A DNA stretch of 64,000 bases, taken from Candidatus Gastranaerophilales bacterium (lineage in GTDB: Bacteria; Cyanobacteriota; Vampirovibrionia; Gastranaerophilales; Gastranaerophilaceae). Positions 8,139 to 17,443 of the stretch are shown here, one piece after another. The position numbers and the translations under genes were made by a program. Where the stretch lies: the NCBI GenBank assembly GCA_944324395.1, contig CALUWC010000001.1, forward strand, positions 177,069 through 241,068, in the 5' to 3' direction. The notes below the pieces were generated by a model, which saw nothing but the letters and a program-made list of their open reading frames with translations, was not told the DNA's origin and did not search any database. How positions within the stretch are numbered: the first letter of the stretch is position 1; each line of letters opens with the position of its first letter.

Positions 8139-8704
8139 TATACAGTCATAACCTCTTTTTCTTTAGCTGATACTGCACTATCAATATTTGCAGTATATTT
8201 GTCTGTTAATTTTTGAATTTTATCCTGATTATCTTTTACCAAATCTTCTGGAAGATTTTCATTTTTTTCAATTTTCTTCAGCTGATCGGTCATATCTCTT
8301 CTGATATTTCTTACAGCAACTTTAGCTTCTTCTCCGAGTTTTTTAACGTCTTTTGTAATTTCTTTTCTTCTGTCTTCGGTTAGAGGTGGAAAAGTTAATC
8401 TGATGCAAATACCATCGCTGTTTGGTGTAATTCCTATTTCAGCTTTGATTATAGCTTTTTCGATTTCTTTCATTATTGATTTATCGTAAGGGGTAATAAC
8501 AAGTGTTGTTCCATCTTGAACTGAAACTTGTGACATTTGTCTTAAAGGAGTCGGAGCTCCATAGTATTCTACAATAACTTTATCCAATATTCCTGGATTA
8601 GCACGCCCTGAACGAATTGAACTGAATTCTTTATGCAATTGGGCAATTGCTTTTTCCATTTTTTCTTCTCCGAATAAAAATAATTCTTCTAAAGATTCTG
8701 TCAT
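8138..8704 (-). CDS. frr: Ribosome recycling factor
   Basis: A 188-residue protein of normal family length (about 185). The motif SSIRSGRANPGILD near residue 30 and the C-terminal NIRRDMTDQLKK segment are diagnostic. With EF-G it splits the post-termination ribosome. An AAAGAGGT ribosome binding site supports the ATG at 8704. It lies 20 bases downstream of pyrH, as in many bacteria. Confidence 0.95.
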   Translation of the reverse strand: MTESLEELFLFGEEKMEKAIAQLHKEFSSIRSGRANPGILDKVIVEYYGAPTPLRQMSQVSVQDGTTLVITPYDKSIMKEIEKAIIKAEIGITPNSDGICIRLTFPPLTEDRRKEITKDVKKLGEEAKVAVRNIRRDMTDQLKKIEKNENLPEDLVKDNQDKIQKLTDKYTANIDSAVSAKEKEVMTV

Positions 8705-8724
8705 TTTTTACCTCTTTCGTATAA

Positions 8725-9435
8725 TTAACTTATGTATGTTCCTAATTCTTTACCATCCAGGATTTCTTTTATTCCGTTTTCTTTTTTGAAATCAAATACA
8801 ACAATAGGAATGTTGTTTTGTTTGCATAAAGCACAAGCTGATGTATCCATAACTTTCAGACCGTTTTTGATAATGTCATCGTATGTGATAGTATCAAGCT
8901 TTTTAGCCTCAGGATTAGTGTTCGGATCATCTGTATAAACTCCGTCAACTCCGTTTTTAGCCATAAGCATCGCATCTGCGTTAATTTCAGAAGCTCTTAA
9001 TGCTGCCGCTGTATCTGTCGTAAAGAACGGATTTCCTGTTCCTGCTGCAAATATAACTACCCTGCCTTTTTCAAGATGTCTGATTGCTCTATGTCTTATA
9101 TATGGTTCTGCTACCTGGTTTATAGTAATAGCGGATTGGACTCTGCATTGAACGCCTATTTGATTTAAAGCACATTGTAGAGCTATTGCATTCATAACAG
9201 TTGCAAGCATTCCTACATAATCTCCTGAGGCTTGATCCATTCCTAATTTGGCACTGTTTTTCATTCCTCTGAAGATATTTCCGCCGCCAACGACGATTGC
9301 AACCTGAGCCCCTGCATCAACTGCCTTTTTTATTTCTCCTGCAATCATTTTAACCGGAACCTGATCTATTCCGAATTGCTGTTCTCCTAATAATGCCTCT
9401 CCGCTAACCTTCAATAAAATTCTTTTATATTTCAA
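8725..9435 (-). CDS. pyrH: UMP kinase
   Basis: A 236-residue amino-acid-kinase-fold enzyme phosphorylating UMP to [19 protein letters not shown] at the N-terminus, [10 protein letters not shown] and [17 protein letters not shown] are characteristic. The start codon is TTG, placed about nine bases after GGGAG; no in-frame ATG fits the conserved N-terminus, so TTG is the likely true start. It heads the pyrH-frr-cdsA-rnc-rpe run. Confidence 0.94.
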   Translation of the reverse strand: MKYKRILLKVSGEALLGEQQFGIDQVPVKMIAGEIKKAVDAGAQVAIVVGGGNIFRGMKNSAKLGMDQASGDYVGMLATVMNAIALQCALNQIGVQCRVQSAITINQVAEPYIRHRAIRHLEKGRVVIFAAGTGNPFFTTDTAAALRASEINADAMLMAKNGVDGVYTDDPNTNPEAKKLDTITYDDIIKNGLKVMDTSACALCKQNNIPIVVFDFKKENGIKEILDGKELGTYIS

Positions 9436-9513
9436 CTTTTATATCTCCCGTTACTCTTGTATAATCCTATCCTAAAGACATTTTAAAGTAAAGTTAATGT
9501 TAAATATTTTTGC

Positions 9514-10254
9514 TTATTCCAAACACTCTTGAATAGATATTGAATCAATCCCCTGAACAGATTGAAAAGCATTATACAAGTCTTTAATAGGTTTTCTGCT
9601 TATTATATCTAAAACACAAGTTATTTTGGTGGAATTTTCGTCTGCTTTCATCTGTTTTGTAGAAAGTTCAGAGATGTTTTGATATTTTTCTATAATAAAA
9701 TCATGAATTTTAGAAGTATATTCATTACTGCATATAATATTTAATTTGATTCTTTTTGTTCTTTTGGTGCTGCTGGGTAAAACTTTTCTTTCAAATACTC
9801 TGACGGAAACCAGTGTAAGTATAGAAAGAACCGTTCCTGCAAAGGCTATATCAAACATTCCGGCACCGCATGCCATACCTATACTTGCCGCTATCCATAA
9901 AGTTGCGGCAGTTGTTAGTCCTAACACTATTGGACCGTTTCTTAAAACTGTTCCGGCACCGATAAAACCGATACCTGTAACAATTTGTGCTGCAACCCTT
10001 GAAGTATCTCTTACCCCTGTTGCATTATCTATTATTACATTATCCCCGGGTGCAAATGTAGGAAATCCGTAGATAGAAATAAGTGTAAATACACATGCTC
10101 CAAGACAAACCAGAATGTGTGTTCTTAACCCTGCGTATTTATTTGTCAGTTCTCTTTCCAAGCCTATGCAAAATCCGAAGATTACCGCAATTGCAATTCT
10201 TATGAAATATTCAATATTTACAATATGTGTTAATTTTTCTATAATTGTGTCCAT
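9514..10254 (-). CDS. MgtC/SapB family membrane protein
   Basis: About 246 residues from the ATG at 10254, which has an AAAGGGA ribosome binding site; an upstream ATG at 10296 would run back into the preceding gene and lacks such a site. The N-terminal membrane domain has the MgtC/SapB pattern: IGLERELTNKYAGLRTH, then GIGFIGAGTVLR and LTTAATLWIAASIGMACG. A cytoplasmic C-terminal domain of ACT-like size (about 170-246) follows. Roles in the family include Mg adaptation and cation transport; the role here is unknown. It ends the ABC importer transcript. Confidence 0.85.
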   Translation of the reverse strand: MDTIIEKLTHIVNIEYFIRIAIAVIFGFCIGLERELTNKYAGLRTHILVCLGACVFTLISIYGFPTFAPGDNVIIDNATGVRDTSRVAAQIVTGIGFIGAGTVLRNGPIVLGLTTAATLWIAASIGMACGAGMFDIAFAGTVLSILTLVSVRVFERKVLPSSTKRTKRIKLNIICSNEYTSKIHDFIIEKYQNISELSTKQMKADENSTKITCVLDIISRKPIKDLYNAFQSVQGIDSISIQECLE

Positions 10255-10264
10255 AATTTCCCTT

Positions 10265-10960
10265 TTAATTGATTCTGTTTTCAAGTTTAGTTTCAATATT
10301 TTTTAATTTATTTATACAGTTGTTATAGTCCTCCATATTTCCTAACTGTTTTGAAATTTCAGCTTTGTCCTGCAGTGCTTCTTTGCTGTTCGGGTTGATT
10401 TTTAAGAATTTATTTATTGAAGTATTTGCTTCTGGCCATTTGTTCTGAGCCATTTTTAATTCTGCATCATATAAATAAACTCTCGGTTTAACTGGTTTTT
10501 CTTTTGCTAAATTATCAAGTACATTCTGAGCATTGTTAAAATTTTTCATCTTAATATAAACTTTTGCTTCTCTGAATTGATCGTTTGATTTTTTTGCATA
10601 TTCTAAAGCTTTATTATAATCCTTCAGCTGTTCTGATGCATAGGAAGCAAAATAGTAATTTCTTGCTGTTGCAATATCCATATCCTCAAGTTTTTTCAGA
10701 TATTCTACTGCTGTAGAATATTCTTTACTTAATATTAGGCTTGGCATTGCTGCATTTATTGTGAATTTTTTCTGTTTTTTAAATATTGAATATTTGACAG
10801 CTAATTTATCCCATTTTGTATTTCTAATATTTGTTTTCCCCTGTTCTATTATTCCTATATATGAATAAATAAACGGGTGAATAAAGAGGAATACAAAAAT
10901 TCCTAAAATTATCAATGTTACGGATAGTATATTTGCAGTTGTAAAAATTCTCTGTTTCAT
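10265..10960 (-). CDS. Membrane-anchored TPR-like protein
   Basis: A 231-residue protein with one N-terminal membrane helix (about 11-33) and a helical domain. Segments such as ARNYYFASYASEQLKDYN, EAKVYIKMKNFNNAQNVLD and YDAELKMAQNKWPEANTS have tetratricopeptide spacing. It sits between the ABC permease genes and the MgtC-family gene with short gaps (17 and 10 bases), so it is probably co-expressed; a scaffold role is inferred from fold only. Confidence 0.7.
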   Translation of the reverse strand: MKQRIFTTANILSVTLIILGIFVFLFIHPFIYSYIGIIEQGKTNIRNTKWDKLAVKYSIFKKQKKFTINAAMPSLILSKEYSTAVEYLKKLEDMDIATARNYYFASYASEQLKDYNKALEYAKKSNDQFREAKVYIKMKNFNNAQNVLDNLAKEKPVKPRVYLYDAELKMAQNKWPEANTSINKFLKINPNSKEALQDKAEISKQLGNMEDYNNCINKLKNIETKLENRIN

Positions 10961-10977
10961 ACTAAACTCCCTTATTC

Positions 10978-12045
10978 TTATCTGATTTTACTCTTAGGAT
11001 CTAATACATCTCTTATAGTATCACCTATCAGGTTAAATGCCAAAACTGATACAAAAATTAAAAAACCCGGAGTTAGAAGCCATGGTCTGTATAAAATATT
11101 TGTAAACTCCTGGGCTTCTTTAAGCATATTACCCCAGCTTGCATCAGGCTGTTGAATTCCGAGTCCTAAAAAGCTCAATCCGGATTCCGAAAGTATATAA
11201 GAAGGAATAGACAATGTCATTGCAACAATTACAAAACTTGTTGTTTGAGGAAGAATATGTTTAATAATGATTCTAAGTTTAGACGCACCGATGGATTGTG
11301 CAGCATGAACATATTCCTGATTTTTTATAGAAAGAACCATGCCTCTGACGACTCTTGCAAAACCTGCCCAGCCTATCAGTGCAAGAATTATTACAATAAG
11401 CAAAAATCGCTGAGTACTTGTCATACCGGATGGAAGAATAGAAGCAAGTATTATTAGCAGATAGAAACTCGGTATTGACATGACGGCTTCTGCAAATCTC
11501 ATCATTACCATATCGACTTTTCCGCCAAAATATCCTGATATGCCTCCGTATAACAGACCTATTGGAAATAGAACAAATAAAGATAAAAACCCGATAGTCA
11601 TAGAAATTCTTCCGCCAAACAGCAGTCTTGAAAATACATCACGTCCGTTTATATCTGTTCCGAGCAGAAAAATTCTTCCATCTTTATCTGTTGTAAACAG
11701 ATGAAGTTTTAATGGAATAAGACCTAAGAATTTGTAGGGCTGTCCTTTGGCAAAGAATTTGATGTAATGTTTTTTTGTTCTGTCAAATTTATATTTTATA
11801 GTTAGATTTTCTCTGTCAAATTCTCTTATATAGTTATAAGTGTAGGGTTTTGAAAGTTTTCCGTTTTCATCGATTGTAAAGATTTTAGAAGGCGGAACAT
11901 AAGCCATTGTCCTATCTGAAAAATCTTTTGTATAAGGAGCAATAAAATCTGCCAGAAATAAAGCTGCATAAATTACTCCAAGAACTATGAGGGCAGCTCT
12001 TGCAAATTTATCTTTCCATAATTGTTGTAAAACATCTTTTATCAT
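10978..12045 (-). CDS. Peptide-type ABC transporter permease (OppC/DppC family)
   Basis: A 355-residue inner-membrane permease. An N-terminal membrane helix is followed by a long extracytoplasmic stretch (about 35-120) and then the BPD_transp_1 domain, with GTDINGRDVFSRLLFGGRIS and the coupling loop motif AAQSIGASKLRIIIKHILP. It forms a heterodimer with the OppB-like permease, whose stop overlaps its start by four bases. No ATP-binding subunit is encoded nearby. Confidence 0.87.
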   Translation of the reverse strand: MIKDVLQQLWKDKFARAALIVLGVIYAALFLADFIAPYTKDFSDRTMAYVPPSKIFTIDENGKLSKPYTYNYIREFDRENLTIKYKFDRTKKHYIKFFAKGQPYKFLGLIPLKLHLFTTDKDGRIFLLGTDINGRDVFSRLLFGGRISMTIGFLSLFVLFPIGLLYGGISGYFGGKVDMVMMRFAEAVMSIPSFYLLIILASILPSGMTSTQRFLLIVIILALIGWAGFARVVRGMVLSIKNQEYVHAAQSIGASKLRIIIKHILPQTTSFVIVAMTLSIPSYILSESGLSFLGLGIQQPDASWGNMLKEAQEFTNILYRPWLLTPGFLIFVSVLAFNLIGDTIRDVLDPKSKIR

Positions 12046-13013
12046 GATTTCACCCTTATTCTCGGATCAGTGATGATAAGAAGTATATCCGCTATCAAAT
12101 TACCTAAAACGAGCATAACAGCCCCCATCATCAAAGATGCCATAACAAGATTTATATCAGATTTCAGTACAGCTTCCAAAATAAGCCTGCCAAGTCCGGG
12201 ATATTGGAATACATATTCTGTTAATGCGGCTCCGCTTAGCAGCCCTGCAAATTCAAACCCAAGAAGAGTAATCATCGGATTTATAGCGTTTCTTAGAGCG
12301 TGTTTATATATAACCATAATTTCAGGCAGCCCTTTAGCTCTTGCAAATTTCACATAATCGCTATCCAGAACATCAAGCATATTAGCTCTCATCTGGCGTT
12401 GAAGGCTTGCAAGCGAAATTGTAAACAATACAAAAACAGGAAGAACTAAATGATAGGCAATGTCGATAAATTTCTGCCCGAAATTCATATCTGAAAAGTT
12501 CGGACTGGTTAATCCGCCAATTGGGAACCAGCCTGTCTTAACGGCAAACAGTAATAATAGTACGGCAAAGAAAAACGACGGGATAGCCATTCCTATACTT
12601 GTTAATACTGTAAGTATTCTGTCAAATGAAGTTTTCCAGTTAACAGCAGCAATTATTCCGAGCGGGACTCCTACAAGCCAGGTTAATAAAATTACTATTG
12701 AAGTTAACAACAGGGTGTTAGGAATTCTTTCTTTTAATTTCTGGCTTACTTTTTCTCCTGTTGAAGTTACACCGAGATCCCCCTTAATAAATGAATATGC
12801 CCATTTGCCGTATTGGACGATAATTGGTTTGTCCAGTCCCAATCGCTGACGTTCTTTTTCCACCGTTACCGGCGAAATAGAAGGATTGAGTTTCAATTCC
12901 GCAAGAGGATCTACCGGAGATAACCTTATTATAAAGAAGCTTATTAGAGATACAATGATAAGCAAAGGTATTGTTTGAAGTATTCGTTTAATTATATATT
13001 TTAGAGTTTCCAT
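12042..13013 (-). CDS. Peptide-type ABC transporter permease (OppB/DppB family)
   Basis: A 323-residue permease from the ATG at 13013, chosen because GGAG lies nine bases upstream and the N-terminus METLKYIIKRILQTIPLL is family-like; an ATG at 13043 would overlap the upstream gene. Typical features are the RLSPVDPLAE segment, RQRLGLDKPI, and the coupling loop FARAKGLPEIMVIYKHALRN. It imports peptides or related solutes with the adjacent binding protein. It begins four bases after the binding-protein stop. Confidence 0.88.
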   Translation of the reverse strand: METLKYIIKRILQTIPLLIIVSLISFFIIRLSPVDPLAELKLNPSISPVTVEKERQRLGLDKPIIVQYGKWAYSFIKGDLGVTSTGEKVSQKLKERIPNTLLLTSIVILLTWLVGVPLGIIAAVNWKTSFDRILTVLTSIGMAIPSFFFAVLLLLFAVKTGWFPIGGLTSPNFSDMNFGQKFIDIAYHLVLPVFVLFTISLASLQRQMRANMLDVLDSDYVKFARAKGLPEIMVIYKHALRNAINPMITLLGFEFAGLLSGAALTEYVFQYPGLGRLILEAVLKSDINLVMASLMMGAVMLVLGNLIADILLIITDPRIRVKS

Positions 13014-13017
13014 TTTC

Positions 13018-14859
13018 TCAATCTCCGATATAAATTTCTTCAATATTATGAGTTGCTCCGTTGAGTCCTGAAGGATATATATTTTTAAATTTATTTCTGA
13101 TAGCTACAATTATCACCGGTGAATAGATATAAATGAATGGCTTTTCATTATAAACTATTTCCTGATATTTATCGTAATATTTTTTTCGGTCTTCAAATTT
13201 AGTAGCGAGGGCTCCATGCGTAAACATGTAATCAATATCTTTTTCCCATGGAAGGATATTCATCTTGCCTTCTTTCGGGGTGCGTTGGTTAAACATGTGG
13301 AGTCTGCCGTCAGAAAGCCAGACATTTTTTCCTCCGTTAGGTTCAAGGGGAGAACCTGTCAGCCCCATAATTACCATATCCCAATCAAATGTACTTACTA
13401 GTTTATTTACAAGTGAATTAAATTCAATCGGTTTAAAATTAACTTTCATACCCAGATCTTCAAGATCTTGTTTGACCATAACTCCGATAGCTTCACGTTC
13501 GGTATTTCCTGCATTTGTGTAGAGGTTAAATTCAACTCTGTTTCCGTTTTTGTCGAAAAGCCGTCCTTTTTTATCGGTGTAAAATCCTGATTTTTTGAGA
13601 AGTTCTTTTGATTTATTTAAATTTTTATCGTATGGTTTGAGATTTTTATTCAGATAGATAGAATTAAGGCTTTCAGCGGTAAAAAGCGGGGCACCGATTC
13701 CGTTTGCGATATTAAATACCATACTTTTTCTGTCAATTGCGTAGTCTACGGCTTTTCTGAAGTTCAAATCCTGGAACCATTTTTGTTTAACCGGTTCGAC
13801 ATAGAATTGCCCTTTGTCGTTTTTTCTGTCGTTAAGATTCATAGATAAATACATTGTGCCGGTATTTGGACCGAGGTTATACAATTTAAAATCTGAATGA
13901 GGTTCAAGAGTTTTGTATCTTGCGACTTTAGAACCCTGAAGAGAAATTACATCAAGTTCTTTTGCTTCAAATTTCAAAACTTCGTTGTTCAAATCTCCGA
14001 CAATCATATAAATTACTTTATCCAGGTATGGAAGTTTTTGATTGTTTTTATTTATTTCATAGTAGTCCGGATTACGTTCAAACACTACACGCTGTGCAGG
14101 GATATATTCTTTGAGCTTAAAGGCTCCGGAGGTGACAAAATCTTTTGGCTGAGTATTTGTAGAAAGATATGAGTCAAAATATTCAGCTCCTTTTTTGACA
14201 GCCGGCATGAATTTATGTTTTGGGGCGATTGGTGCGGAAAGCATTCTGATGAATGGTGCAAACGGTTTTGGAGTAGTAAATACAACTGTATAATCATCAA
14301 TCTTTTTTACTGTAGGAAGTTTGTCATCAATAACGATAGAATCTCTTATTGAGGTATCACCCATACCTGCAAGAATAATATCATTCCAGGTAAAAACGAC
14401 ATCATCGGCGGTTATAGGTTTACCGTCAGTCCATTTTATACCTTTTCGGAGTTTGATAGTATAATCTTTGCCGTCAGGCGAGATGGAAAATGATTTAGCA
14501 AGTTTTGGAACAGGCTGTCCGGAAAAGGGGTCAGATGAAAGCAGTCCGTCAAACATAATTCCTGACATAAGGGTTGAGATATTATCTTTGCTGTTGAATG
14601 GATTAAATGTTTTTGGACCTTCTCCGATAGTGGACGCAATGAGTTCTCCTCCGAAATTACCTGTCGGGAGTTGAGATTGCAGATAATCTACACCGTTAAT
14701 GGTAACGTTTTTGGGGTATATATAATCTTCTGAAAGGGCGTTTTCGGAAGTAGGAGGTTTAGTTTCAGGAACGGGGGGAACGTCTTTAACCAGACAGCCT
14801 TTGCACAATAAGGCTGCCAGAAGAATTACCAATAAAACCCTAAAACCTCTCCTTGTCAT
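13018..14859 (-). CDS. ABC transporter substrate-binding protein, family 5 (peptide/nickel type)
   Basis: A 613-residue extracytoplasmic binding protein. The N-terminus has a basic start, a hydrophobic core (about 7-18) and cysteines at 19 and 22; the sequence before C22 (CKG) is a poor lipobox, so lipid anchoring is likely but not certain. The SBP_bac_5 domain shows PDGKDYTIKLRKGIKWTDGK and DYTVVFTTPKPFAPF. It is first in the operon, upstream of two permeases. The ligand (peptide, nickel or murein peptide) cannot be told from sequence. Confidence 0.88.
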   Translation of the reverse strand: MTRRGFRVLLVILLAALLCKGCLVKDVPPVPETKPPTSENALSEDYIYPKNVTINGVDYLQSQLPTGNFGGELIASTIGEGPKTFNPFNSKDNISTLMSGIMFDGLLSSDPFSGQPVPKLAKSFSISPDGKDYTIKLRKGIKWTDGKPITADDVVFTWNDIILAGMGDTSIRDSIVIDDKLPTVKKIDDYTVVFTTPKPFAPFIRMLSAPIAPKHKFMPAVKKGAEYFDSYLSTNTQPKDFVTSGAFKLKEYIPAQRVVFERNPDYYEINKNNQKLPYLDKVIYMIVGDLNNEVLKFEAKELDVISLQGSKVARYKTLEPHSDFKLYNLGPNTGTMYLSMNLNDRKNDKGQFYVEPVKQKWFQDLNFRKAVDYAIDRKSMVFNIANGIGAPLFTAESLNSIYLNKNLKPYDKNLNKSKELLKKSGFYTDKKGRLFDKNGNRVEFNLYTNAGNTEREAIGVMVKQDLEDLGMKVNFKPIEFNSLVNKLVSTFDWDMVIMGLTGSPLEPNGGKNVWLSDGRLHMFNQRTPKEGKMNILPWEKDIDYMFTHGALATKFEDRKKYYDKYQEIVYNEKPFIYIYSPVIIVAIRNKFKNIYPSGLNGATHNIEEIYIGD

Positions 14860-14948
14860 GATTTCAGAATATCACAAAAAGAAATAAATGTATTCTCAAT
14901 GTGGGGGAAATTTAGTAGAGTAAATTTCAAAAACAGAAGAAAATCCTT

Positions 14949-15085
14949 GCCCTCACCCCTAACCCCTCTCCCATAACATGGGCGAGGGGAAACCTATCAC
15001 CCAAACCCCTGTCCCCTCCCCGTCCAGGGAGGGAAATGAAAATCTCCCACACCCACACCCAGATCCTTTCACGCAAGCCGGCGAG
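14949..15085. repeat. GC-rich intergenic palindromic repeat region
   Basis: This part of the 440-base gap before nrdJ is strikingly GC-rich in an AT-rich window. It holds a 12-bp stem with one mismatch (CCCCTCTCCCAT, AAC loop, ATGGGCGAGGGG; 14963-14989) and a second stem (CCCTCCC/GGGAGGG, 15014-15033). The first resembles dispersed palindromic repeats known in many bacterial genomes. The small minus-strand frame across it is not protein-like. The remainder (15119-15299) is AT-rich leader and promoter sequence for nrdJ. Confidence 0.6.
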
Positions 15086-15299
15086 AGGAACTTTCTTTAA
15101 TTCTTTCGCTCTTTCCACTTTTTAATGTTGTGGGAGAGTTGGACATTTAAACATTACGAAATGTTTTGATTTTTTGTTTATTTTATTGCATTTGATTATT
15201 TCCCTGTAGTAATATTTTATTATTAGAGCCTGTCTTAGAGCATGCTTTATTTTTGGGAAAGTTAATAACTTATTGATATATCAGATTATGGAGGTTAGT

Positions 15300-17330
15300 G
15301 TGTCAGATACAAGCAGTACATGTTTAGAAGATTCGTTGAATCTGTCAGAAAATGCTATTAAAGTTTTGGAAAAAAGGTATTTAAAAAGAGATAAGGACGG
15401 AAATTGTATTGAAAAACCGGCGGATATGTTCCGTAGAGTTGCTGATACAATTGCGTCAGGCGATTTACAGTTCGGAAAATCTCCTGATGAAGTAAAAAAA
15501 CTTGCAGATAGATTTTATGATGCTATTACTCATCGTTATTTTATGCCTAATTCTCCGACTTTGATGAATGCCGGCAGAGAACTCGGTCAGTTGGCTGCTT
15601 GTTTTGTGCTTCCGGTTGAGGATAGCCTTGAAGGTATTTTTGAAACTGTTAAAAATACTGCACTAATTCATAAATCAGGCGGCGGTACGGGTTTCTCTTT
15701 CTCAAGATTAAGACCTAAAAACAGTGTAGTAAGGTCTACTATGGGCGTATCTTCCGGACCTGTTTCATTTATGGAAGTTTTTAATGCCGCAACTGAGGCT
15801 GTTAAACAAGGCGGTACAAGACGTGGTGCCAATATGGGTATTCTCCGTGTTGATCACCCTGATATTTTGGAATTTATTAATTGCAAATCTGATAATAATA
15901 AACTGAATAACTTTAATATTTCTGTCGCAATCACAGATAAGTTTATGGAAGCTTATTTAAACGGCTCTGATTATGATTTAGTAAATCCGCAGAATAATGA
16001 AGTGGTCGGCAGAATGAGTGCCAAAAAAGTATTTGATTTAATTGTTGACGGTGCCTGGAGAAACGGCGAACCGGGTATTGTGTTTATCGACAAGATGAAT
16101 TCAGATAATCCGACTCCGCTTGTTGGTGAAATTGAATCAACTAATCCTTGCGGTGAAGTTCCTCTGCTTCCTTATGAAGCTTGTAACCTTGGTTCTATAA
16201 ATCTTGGTCTGATGATGAAACAAGGTTCTAATGGCTGGGAAGTTGATTGGGATTTACTTGAAAAAACGACTAGAACCGCAATGAGATTTTTGGATAATGT
16301 AATTGCTGTTAATAATTACCCGCTTCCTCAAATTTCCGAAATGGTACAAAATAACCGCAAAATTGGTCTTGGAGTTATGGGCTGGGCTGATATGCTTATG
16401 AAAATGGGTATTTCTTATAACTCTGAAGCAGGAACCAAACTTGCCGGTCAAGTTATGGAATTTATCGATTATATTTCAAAAACCGAGTCTATTGAACTTG
16501 CCAAAGAACGCGGAAGCTTTAATAATTTCAAGGGTAGTATATACGATCAAGAGCATTATCTGTACAACAAATACAAAGGTAAGTCTGCCGGAAAAATTAC
16601 GGATGATATGTGGTCAAAAATTGATGATGATATCAAAAAATACGGTTTGAGAAATGCTACAACAACTTGTATTGCTCCAACTGGTACAATTTCTATGATT
16701 GCAGGTGCATCCGGCGGTGTTGAACCTCTGTTCGGTCTTGTATTCTCAAGATTGATTATGGACGGTACCGAAATGCTTGAAGTTAATCCTATATTCAAGG
16801 ATTATATGGTTTCTCATGGCTTATATTCAGAAGATTTGATGTCGCAGATTGCTAAAGAAGGCACTATTGCTCATGTAAACGGAGTTTCAGAAGAAGTTAA
16901 ACAAATATTTGCAACCGCTCATGATGTATCTCCGTACTGGCATGTTAAAATGCAGGCCGCATTCCAGCTTCATACTGATAATGCTGTTTCAAAAACAGTT
17001 AACTTTGTTGAATCAGCAACAAGAGACGATATAAAAGAAGCTTATATCTTAGCTTACAAAAATAACTTAAAAGGTATAACAGTATACAGAAATAATTCAA
17101 GACAATTCCAGCCGATGAATCTTGATGATAAAAAGAAAGATTCTAAAGCTGAAGTGGTAGAACCTGTTGAATCAAAGCCTGAAGTTGAAAATAAGACGGA
17201 GATTGCAGACTCTGAATATAATCCGACCGGTGAAATAAAAAAAATCACCTGTCCGGAATGCGGAAATACAATTGAAATGGCCGAAGGCTGCTTTATTTGT
17301 TTGAACTGCGGATATTCTGGCTGCTCATAG
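15300..17330 (+). CDS. nrdJ: Adenosylcobalamin-dependent (class II) ribonucleoside-diphosphate reductase
   Basis: A 676-residue class II reductase making deoxyribonucleotides without oxygen. Visible motifs: PNSPTLMNAG, LAACFVLPVEDSLEGIF, SGGGTGFSFSRLRPK, NPCGEVPLLPYEACNLGSIN, and CIAPTGTISMIAG. The C-terminus has a CPECGN...CLNCGYSGCS zinc-ribbon/redox tail. The GTG at 15300 is chosen because GGAGG ends five bases before it and overlaps the alternative ATG at 15288; the frame is also open from a TTG at 15273. A terminator follows, so it is a single-gene unit. It implies cobalamin supply or synthesis. Confidence 0.93.
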   Translation: MSDTSSTCLEDSLNLSENAIKVLEKRYLKRDKDGNCIEKPADMFRRVADTIASGDLQFGKSPDEVKKLADRFYDAITHRYFMPNSPTLMNAGRELGQLAACFVLPVEDSLEGIFETVKNTALIHKSGGGTGFSFSRLRPKNSVVRSTMGVSSGPVSFMEVFNAATEAVKQGGTRRGANMGILRVDHPDILEFINCKSDNNKLNNFNISVAITDKFMEAYLNGSDYDLVNPQNNEVVGRMSAKKVFDLIVDGAWRNGEPGIVFIDKMNSDNPTPLVGEIESTNPCGEVPLLPYEACNLGSINLGLMMKQGSNGWEVDWDLLEKTTRTAMRFLDNVIAVNNYPLPQISEMVQNNRKIGLGVMGWADMLMKMGISYNSEAGTKLAGQVMEFIDYISKTESIELAKERGSFNNFKGSIYDQEHYLYNKYKGKSAGKITDDMWSKIDDDIKKYGLRNATTTCIAPTGTISMIAGASGGVEPLFGLVFSRLIMDGTEMLEVNPIFKDYMVSHGLYSEDLMSQIAKEGTIAHVNGVSEEVKQIFATAHDVSPYWHVKMQAAFQLHTDNAVSKTVNFVESATRDDIKEAYILAYKNNLKGITVYRNNSRQFQPMNLDDKKKDSKAEVVEPVESKPEVENKTEIADSEYNPTGEIKKITCPECGNTIEMAEGCFICLNCGYSGCS

Positions 17331-17365
17331 TAAGTTTAATAATTTAACTTGCTTGCTTTTAAAAT

Positions 17366-17395
17366 AGAGTTCTCTTTTGGAGAACTCTTTTTTTA
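17366..17395 (+). terminator. Intrinsic terminator of nrdJ
   Basis: A perfect 9-bp stem AGAGTTCTC/GAGAACTCT with loop TTTTG, followed by a run of eight T, beginning 36 bases after the nrdJ stop. Confidence 0.88.
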
Positions 17396-17408
17396 TTTTT
17401 GTTTTTAA

Positions 17409-17437
17409 TTGACACTTTGTACCTAAGATTGTAAAAT
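17409..17437 (+). promoter_or_regulatory. Strong promoter directly at the start of a glycosyltransferase gene
   Basis: A perfect TTGACA (17409-17414), 17-base spacer and TAAAAT (17432-17437). The ATG of the next gene is at 17444, where transcription would be expected to begin, and no ribosome binding site precedes it. The mRNA is therefore probably leaderless. Confidence 0.7.
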
Positions 17438-17443
17438 CATATT

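Noticed and set aside
14927..15118. 63-codon minus-strand frame in the gap before nrdJ
   Set aside because: It lies over the GC-rich palindromic repeat and gives a Gly/Arg-rich, non-protein-like product.
15119..15299. Cobalamin riboswitch before the B12-dependent reductase gene
   Set aside because: The leader is short, AT-rich and lacks the conserved B12-box and long stems; nothing supports a riboswitch.
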